A program made the position numbers and the translations under genes. A stretch of DNA of 18,073 nt. Origin: Microbacteriaceae bacterium. Lineage in GTDB: Bacteria; Actinomycetota; Actinomycetes; Actinomycetales; Microbacteriaceae. How positions within the stretch are numbered: the stretch's first letter is position 1; every line of letters starts with the position of its first letter. The notes under the pieces are model-generated. The model searched no databases and had not been told where the DNA came from. It saw only the letters and a program-made list of their open reading frames with translations. Location: NCBI GenBank assembly GCA_012719255.1, contig JAAYAS010000269.1:1-18073 (forward strand), read 5' to 3'. This document shows positions 14,379 to 18,073 of this stretch, piece by piece.

Positions 14379-14953
14379 CCGTCATCGACCTCGTGCTCGT
14401 CGCCGGCGTCGTCGTGCTCTTCGCGACCGGCGTCTACCAGCTGCTCGAGCGCAGCTTCACCCGGATGATCTTCGGGTTCATCCTCGTCGGCAACGGCACC
14501 AACCTGCTGCTGTTCACCACCGTCGGCCGCCCGGGCCTCGCCCCGGTGCTCGCCGAGGGCGCGGCGCCCGACGACTACACCGACCCGCTGCCGCAGGCGT
14601 TCATCCTCACCGCGATCGTCATCACCTTCGCGACGACGGCGTTCATGCTCGCGCTGCTCTACCGCTCGTGGCGCCTCGCCCGCGTCGACATCGTCCGCGA
14701 CGACGAGGAGGACATCGCGCTGCGCACGATCGACACCGAGGCCGACGACGAGGTGTTCGACCCCAACGACGCCGCCGGCGAGACCGAGTTCGGCGAGGTC
14801 GACGAGGACGGCAACCCGATCGACCCCGAGCCCGAGCCGGAGCCCGCCGTCGGCGCCGCGCCGGCCGGCGACCACGTCGAGGCCGGCGACGAGACGCCCG
14901 CCGACGACCAGACCCCCGACCTGTCGACCGATGAGAGCGAGGTGCGCCCGTGA
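14375..14953 (+). CDS. mrpC: Na+/H+ antiporter subunit C (NuoK-like)
   Basis: 192 aa. It starts in an ATGA overlap with mrpA and ends in a GTGA overlap with mrpD. Residues 1-95 give the three-helix NuoK fold: a first helix (VLVAGVVVLFATGVYQLLE), then RMIFGFILVGNGTNLLLF (the conserved GxxLxxN-type segment), then PLPQAFILTAIVITFATTAF with the family's PLPQALvLTAIVI block. The rest (about 105-192) is an acidic tail rich in Asp, Glu and Pro, absent from the roughly 113-aa Bacillus subunit. It lies on the cytoplasmic side if the fold is as usual. MrpC is an essential core subunit of the antiporter. Confidence 0.95.
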   Translation: MTVIDLVLVAGVVVLFATGVYQLLERSFTRMIFGFILVGNGTNLLLFTTVGRPGLAPVLAEGAAPDDYTDPLPQAFILTAIVITFATTAFMLALLYRSWRLARVDIVRDDEEDIALRTIDTEADDEVFDPNDAAGETEFGEVDEDGNPIDPEPEPEPAVGAAPAGDHVEAGDETPADDQTPDLSTDESEVRP

Positions 14954-16287
14954 GCCAGCTCGTCCCCCTCATGGTGCTCGCGCCGCTGCTCGGCGCCGGT
15001 CTCACGCTCACCGCCGGCCGCCGCCGCGGCGTGCAGATCGCGATCGCCTCGCTGACGATGCTCGTCTCGCTCGCGATCGCGGTGGCGCTGCTCGCCGTCG
15101 TGCACCTCGGCGACGAGGCGCTCGTCGTCGTGGTCGGCGGCTGGGCCGCGCCGTTCGGCATCGCGCTCGTCGTCGACCGGCTCTCGGCGCTGATGATCGT
15201 GGTGTCGAGCATCGTGCTCATCGCGGTCATGGCGTTCTCGATCGGCCAGGGCGCCGCCGACGGCGACGACGAGACGCCGGTGTCGATCTTCTACCCGACC
15301 TACCTCGTGCTCGCCGCCGGCGTCTACAACGCGTTCATCGCCGGCGACCTGTTCAACCTCTACGTCGGCTTCGAGATCCTGCTCGTCGCGAGCTTCGTGC
15401 TCATCACCCTCGGCGGCACCGCGGCGCGCATCCGCGCGGGCGTCACCTACATCATCGTGTCGCTCGTCTCGTCGATCCTCTTCCTCGCGACGATCGGCCT
15501 GATCTTCGCGGCGGTCGGCACCGTGAACATGGCCGAGATCTCGGTGCGGATGAGCGAGGTCGCGCCCGAGCTGCAGCTCATGCTCCACCTCATGCTGCTC
15601 GTCGCCTTCGGCATCAAGGCGGCGCTGTTCCCGCTGTCGTTCTGGCTGCCCGACTCGTACCCCTCGGCGCCGGCGCCGGTCACCGCGGTGTTCGCGGGCC
15701 TGCTCACGAAGGTCGGCGTCTACGCGATCCTCCGCACCGAGTCGCTGATCTTCTTCGCCCACGACCTGTCGGTGCTGCTCATCGTCGTGTCGATGGCGAC
15801 CATGCTCTTCGGCATCCTCGGCGCGGTCGCGCAGGCGGGCATCCGCAGGATGCTCTCGTTCACGCTCGTGAGCCACATCGGCTACATGGTGTTCGGCATC
15901 GCGCTCGGCACCGAGCTCGGCTGGGCCGCGACGGTGTACTACATCGTCCACCACATCCTCGTGCAGGCGACGCTCTTCCTCGTCACCGGCCTCATCGAGC
16001 GCGTCGCCGGCACCTCGACGCTCACGCACCTCGGCGGCATGCTGAAGCGCGCGCCGATCGTCGCCGTGCTGTTCTTCATCCCGATGCTCAACCTCGGCGG
16101 CATCCCGCCGTTCTCGGGCTTCATCGGCAAGGTGGCGCTGTTCGTCGCCGGCGCCGAGGGCACCACGCTGCAGGTGCCGCAGCCGCTCGTGTGGGTCGGC
16201 ATCGCGATCGGCGCCGCGACGAGCCTGCTCACCCTCTACGCCCTCACCCGCGTGTGGAACCTCGGCTTCTGGCGCGGCGAGGACTAG
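14950..16287 (+). CDS. mrpD: Na+/H+ antiporter subunit D, truncated by an in-frame TAG
   Basis: 445 aa as read, starting at GTG 14950 (GTGA overlap with mrpC). The NuoM/NuoN-like core is complete: Glu142 (LYVGFEILLVAS), Lys223 (FGIKAALFPLSFWLPDS) and Lys254 (GLLTKVGVYAILR) match the residues of the proton path known in Mrp and complex I antiporter subunits. LVSHIGYMVFGIAL and GGIPPFSGFIGKVALF are also present. The frame stops at TAG 16285-16287 right after FWRGED, whereas the family normally runs to about 490-530 aa with a further helix. The next 81 codons are open in the same frame and supply exactly that missing end, giving a 527-aa protein if the TAG were sense. As written, the last helix is lost and function is doubtful. 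Confidence 0.9.
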   Translation: MSQLVPLMVLAPLLGAGLTLTAGRRRGVQIAIASLTMLVSLAIAVALLAVVHLGDEALVVVVGGWAAPFGIALVVDRLSALMIVVSSIVLIAVMAFSIGQGAADGDDETPVSIFYPTYLVLAAGVYNAFIAGDLFNLYVGFEILLVASFVLITLGGTAARIRAGVTYIIVSLVSSILFLATIGLIFAAVGTVNMAEISVRMSEVAPELQLMLHLMLLVAFGIKAALFPLSFWLPDSYPSAPAPVTAVFAGLLTKVGVYAILRTESLIFFAHDLSVLLIVVSMATMLFGILGAVAQAGIRRMLSFTLVSHIGYMVFGIALGTELGWAATVYYIVHHILVQATLFLVTGLIERVAGTSTLTHLGGMLKRAPIVAVLFFIPMLNLGGIPPFSGFIGKVALFVAGAEGTTLQVPQPLVWVGIAIGAATSLLTLYALTRVWNLGFWRGED

Positions 16288-16533
16288 GTCGAGGAGTTCA
16301 CCTCGCCGCTCGTCGAGCAGCTCGAGGAGGAGCCCGGCGGCGAGGTCGTCAAGGAGCAGCGCGACAACTCGATGCTGATGACCGGCGCGACCACCGCGCT
16401 CGTCGTCGTCACGGTGCTGCTCACCGTCTTCGCCGGGCCGATCTTCGACATCGCCGACGACGCCGGCGCGAACCTCAAGGAGCCGTGGTCGTACATCGGC
16501 ATCGTGCAGGGGAGCGAGGGGACGAAGCCATGA
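16288..16533 (+). pseudogene. mrpD: C-terminal remainder of mrpD, cut off by the TAG
   Basis: Same frame as mrpD and no other stop until TGA 16531-16533, which overlaps the mrpE ATG as ATGA. It starts VEEFTSPLVEQLEEEPGGEV, followed by a membrane helix that includes TALVVVTVLLTVFAGPIF, the typical last helix of MrpD. The tail reads IADDAGANLKEPWSYIGIVQ. Codon use is unchanged (GC-rich third positions). A single G-to-T change of GAG would create this TAG in the acidic context E-D-(E)-V-E-E, so the break appears recent or artefactual. It has no start codon or ribosome site of its own that suggests separate translation. Confidence 0.85.
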
Positions 16534-17174
16534 CCCGCCGCCCCTCCTGGCTCGCGCAGCTGCCGCTGCTCGTCGGCCTCGTCGTCCTCTGGCTCGCGCT
16601 GTGGGGCCACATCGACGCGATCAGCGTCGTCACCGGCATCGCCTTCGCGGTGCTCGTCGTGCAGGTGTTCCGGCTGCCGCCGGTCGAGCTGTCGAGCCGC
16701 TTCCACCTCGGCTGGACCATCGTGCTCATCGGCCGGTTCCTGTTCTGGGTGATGCGCGCCTCGTTCCAGGTCGCCTGGTACGCGGTGCGGCCGAAGCCGG
16801 CGCCCGTGTCGTCGATCATCGCGGTGCGGATGCGGACGAACTCCGACTGGCTGCTCACGCTCGCCGCCGAGATGAACATCCTCGTGCCGGGGTCGGTCGT
16901 CGTCGACGTCGACCGGATGCGCGGGGTGCTCTACCTGCACGTGCTCGCCGCCGGCGACGACGACGAGGTCGAGAGCGCCCGCCGCTTCGCCTTCCGCATC
17001 GAGGAGTCGCTCGTGCGCGCGCTCGGCAGCCACGAGGACATCCACCGCATCAACCGCGACCGCGCCGAGCAGGGCCGCCGGCCGATCATCGTCTCGCGCG
17101 CGCAGCGCCGCTACGACGCCGAGCGCGAGGCCGAGCGCCGCCGCCAGCAGCAGGAGTGGGAGGAGGCGCAGTGA
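16530..17174 (+). CDS. mrpE: Na+/H+ antiporter subunit E
   Basis: 214 aa. The ATG at 16530 overlaps the original mrpD stop (ATGA). Two N-terminal hydrophobic segments (about 8-45) and a third (about 62-84, GWTIVLIGRFLFWVMRASFQ) precede the MrpE hallmark region: RMRTNSDWLLTLAAEMNILV, followed by PGSVVVDVD and LYLHVLAA. The C-terminus is a long charged helix with RREAERRRQQQEW-like composition. MrpE is a peripheral-to-core subunit required for assembly or activity of the complex. Because mrpE depends on coupling to the end of mrpD, the premature TAG 244 nt upstream could also lower its expression. Confidence 0.93.
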   Translation: MTRRPSWLAQLPLLVGLVVLWLALWGHIDAISVVTGIAFAVLVVQVFRLPPVELSSRFHLGWTIVLIGRFLFWVMRASFQVAWYAVRPKPAPVSSIIAVRMRTNSDWLLTLAAEMNILVPGSVVVDVDRMRGVLYLHVLAAGDDDEVESARRFAFRIEESLVRALGSHEDIHRINRDRAEQGRRPIIVSRAQRRYDAEREAERRRQQQEWEEAQ

Positions 17175-17464
17175 CCCCCGAGCTCATCACCGTCGCCGCG
17201 TGGGCGATCGGCGCCGTGTTCGCCGTCGGCGCGCTGCTCGCGCTCGTGCGCGTCGTGCGCGGGCCGTCGATCGTCGACCGGATGGCCGGCTCCGACACCC
17301 TGCTCACCATCCTCATCTGCGTGCTCGTCACCGAGATGGCGATCAACCGGCACACGACCACGCTGCCGCTCGTCATCGCGCTCGCGATGACCGCCTCGAT
17401 CGGCACGCTCTCGGTGGCCCGGTTCGTCTCGCGCGGGAGGAGGTCGCACCATGATGAGCGGTGA
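17171..17464 (+). CDS. mrpF: Na+/H+ antiporter subunit F
   Basis: 97 aa, usual length for the family (about 90-95). It starts at GTG 17171 in a GTGA overlap with mrpE. It has three membrane helices with the family signature between helices 1 and 2, LVRVVRGPSIVDRMAGSDTL (RGP..DR..a.D), then ILICVLVTEMAI and a last helix LVIALAMTASIGTLSVARFV. It overlaps mrpG by 14 bp. It is a small essential subunit of the complex. Confidence 0.95.
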   Translation: MTPELITVAAWAIGAVFAVGALLALVRVVRGPSIVDRMAGSDTLLTILICVLVTEMAINRHTTTLPLVIALAMTASIGTLSVARFVSRGRRSHHDER

Positions 17465-17954
17465 CCTCTGGCGCGACGCGCTCACCCTCGCGCTGCTGCT
17501 CGTCGGCGCGCTGCTCTCACTCGCGGCGGGCGTGGGCCTGCTGCGCTTCGACGACCACATCCAGCGGCTGCACGCGCAGTCGAAGCCGCAGTCGGCGGGG
17601 CTGCTGTTCATCCTCATCGGCCTCGCGCTGCAGCAGACCGGCTGGGCGACCGCCGCGATGCTGCTGCCGGTGCTCGTGTTCCAGTTCCTCACCACCCCGA
17701 CCGCGGCGCACATGCTCGCGCGCGGCGGCTACCGCTCGCGCCACTTCGACGACGCGGTGCTCCACGTCGACGAGCTCGAGCACGACGTCGACCGCGCCCA
17801 GCGCGCGGAGGACGCCGAGCAGGCCCGCGAGGACGCCGAGCTCGCCCGCGAGGCGGCCGAGCACGAGGCGCTCGGGGATGCGCCGGGCGGCGCCGCCGGG
17901 GAGGGCGCGGGCTCCGACCGCGGGCAGGGCGATGGGGTCGCCGGCCGCGAGTAG
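17451..17954 (+). CDS. mrpG: Na+/H+ antiporter subunit G
   Basis: 167 aa. The start is ATG 17451 (or 17454) with a strong ribosome site GGGAGGAGG (17435-17443) inside mrpF. Residues 1-105 are the three-helix MrpG domain: LLLVGALLSLAAGVGLLRF, DDHIQRLHAQSKPQSAGLL (family pattern 'fpD...RlHa.tk..tlG'), and LLPVLVFQFLTTPTAAHMLA with the typical TTP.aaH end. An added tail of about 60 residues (Glu/Asp/Ala/Arg-rich, then Gly/Ala-rich) is not part of the usual 110-130 aa subunit. It is the last gene of the operon; its TAG lies inside the predicted ilvD -10 box and no terminator intervenes. Confidence 0.94.
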   Translation: MMSGDLWRDALTLALLLVGALLSLAAGVGLLRFDDHIQRLHAQSKPQSAGLLFILIGLALQQTGWATAAMLLPVLVFQFLTTPTAAHMLARGGYRSRHFDDAVLHVDELEHDVDRAQRAEDAEQAREDAELAREAAEHEALGDAPGGAAGEGAGSDRGQGDGVAGRE

Positions 17955-17957
17955 ACT
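17952..17957 (+). promoter_or_regulatory. -10 box for leaderless ilvD, overlapping the mrpG stop codon
   Basis: TAGACT contains the mrpG TAG (17952-17954) and is followed after 7 nt (CGGGGGC) by the ilvD ATG at 17965. The spacing predicts transcription from the ATG itself. CGGGGG could also act as a weak ribosome site on messages read through from mrp. Confidence 0.55.
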
Positions 17958-17964
17958 CGGGGGC

Positions 17965-18073
17965 ATGGCCGAACACGACATCGACATCAAGCCCAAGTCC
18001 CGTGCCGTCACCGACGGCATCGAAGCCACCGCCTCGCGCGGCATGCTCCGCGCCGTCGGCATGGGCGACGACG
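17965..18073 (+). CDS. ilvD: Dihydroxy-acid dehydratase, N-terminal part (3' end outside window)
   Basis: Thirty-six codons are visible: MAEHDIDIKPKSRAVTDGIE, followed by ATASRGMLRAVGMGDDD. The 'IKPrSravTdGieaaaaRgMLRAvGm.DdD' opening is characteristic of IlvD in Actinobacteria. The enzyme dehydrates dihydroxyisovalerate and dihydroxymethylvalerate in valine, isoleucine and leucine synthesis and carries an Fe-S cluster. The cluster ligands and most of the protein lie beyond the window. It follows mrpG by 10 bp but probably has its own promoter. Confidence 0.93.
   Translation, partial: MAEHDIDIKPKSRAVTDGIEATASRGMLRAVGMGDD

Noticed and set aside
14931..16529. Plus-strand open frame continuous with mrpE, overlapping mrpD
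   Set aside because: It is a shadow of mrpD (Arg-rich, no motifs). mrpE starts at the ATG at 16530 in the ATGA overlap.

Overview
The window is about 75% G+C by eye. Codons end almost always in G or C, promoters have TANNNT-type -10 boxes, and genes overlap by ATGA, GTGA or TGATG. Together with the gene content (a DsbA-like/VKOR pair, an Mrp antiporter with MrpA and MrpB fused, YhgE proteins with Gly/Leu heptads) this points to an actinobacterium, most likely Microbacteriaceae. I cannot name the genus. The region looks like ordinary chromosome: no RNA gene, insertion sequence, integrase, CRISPR array or phage gene was seen.

Layout: (1) 1-701, the 3' end of a D-arabinono-1,4-lactone oxidase-like flavoenzyme, closed by a hairpin terminator. 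(2) 836-2421, a two-gene oxidative-folding operon (membrane-anchored DsbA-like thioredoxin-fold protein plus its presumed re-oxidant VKOR), ended by a perfect 44-bp palindrome shared with the facing gene. (3) 2506-3844, two minus-strand genes without assigned function: a protein with a long Ala/Pro/Glu linker and a small membrane protein. (4) 3898-10315, a self-regulated transport cassette: a promoter with two TetR-type operators, the TetR repressor, an MMPL/RND transporter carrying a degenerate ABC-ATPase-like C-terminal domain, and a YhgE/Pip-type membrane protein with 41 near-perfect heptads. Both downstream genes overlap their upstream neighbour. (5) 10321-10374, a 54-bp hairpin, then a minus-strand sugar phosphate isomerase/epimerase-like gene. 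(6) 11361-17954, a complete, tightly overlapping mrp (mnh) operon A(B)-C-D-E-F-G for a multisubunit Na+/H+ antiporter. (7) 17965 to the window end, the start of ilvD.

Two observations stand out. The mrpD reading frame is cut by a single in-frame TAG at 16285-16287, while the missing C-terminal 81 codons lie intact behind it in the same frame and end in the expected ATGA overlap with mrpE. This is a fresh nonsense mutation, a sequence error or, less likely, readthrough. Second, the MMPL transporter is fused to what looks like a dead ABC nucleotide-binding domain: the fold-level pattern survives, but the Walker A lysine, the LSGGQ signature and the Walker B glutamate are replaced. Its coupling to the heptad-repeat YhgE protein suggests a composite envelope export or scaffold system under TetR control. 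The substrate is unknown.
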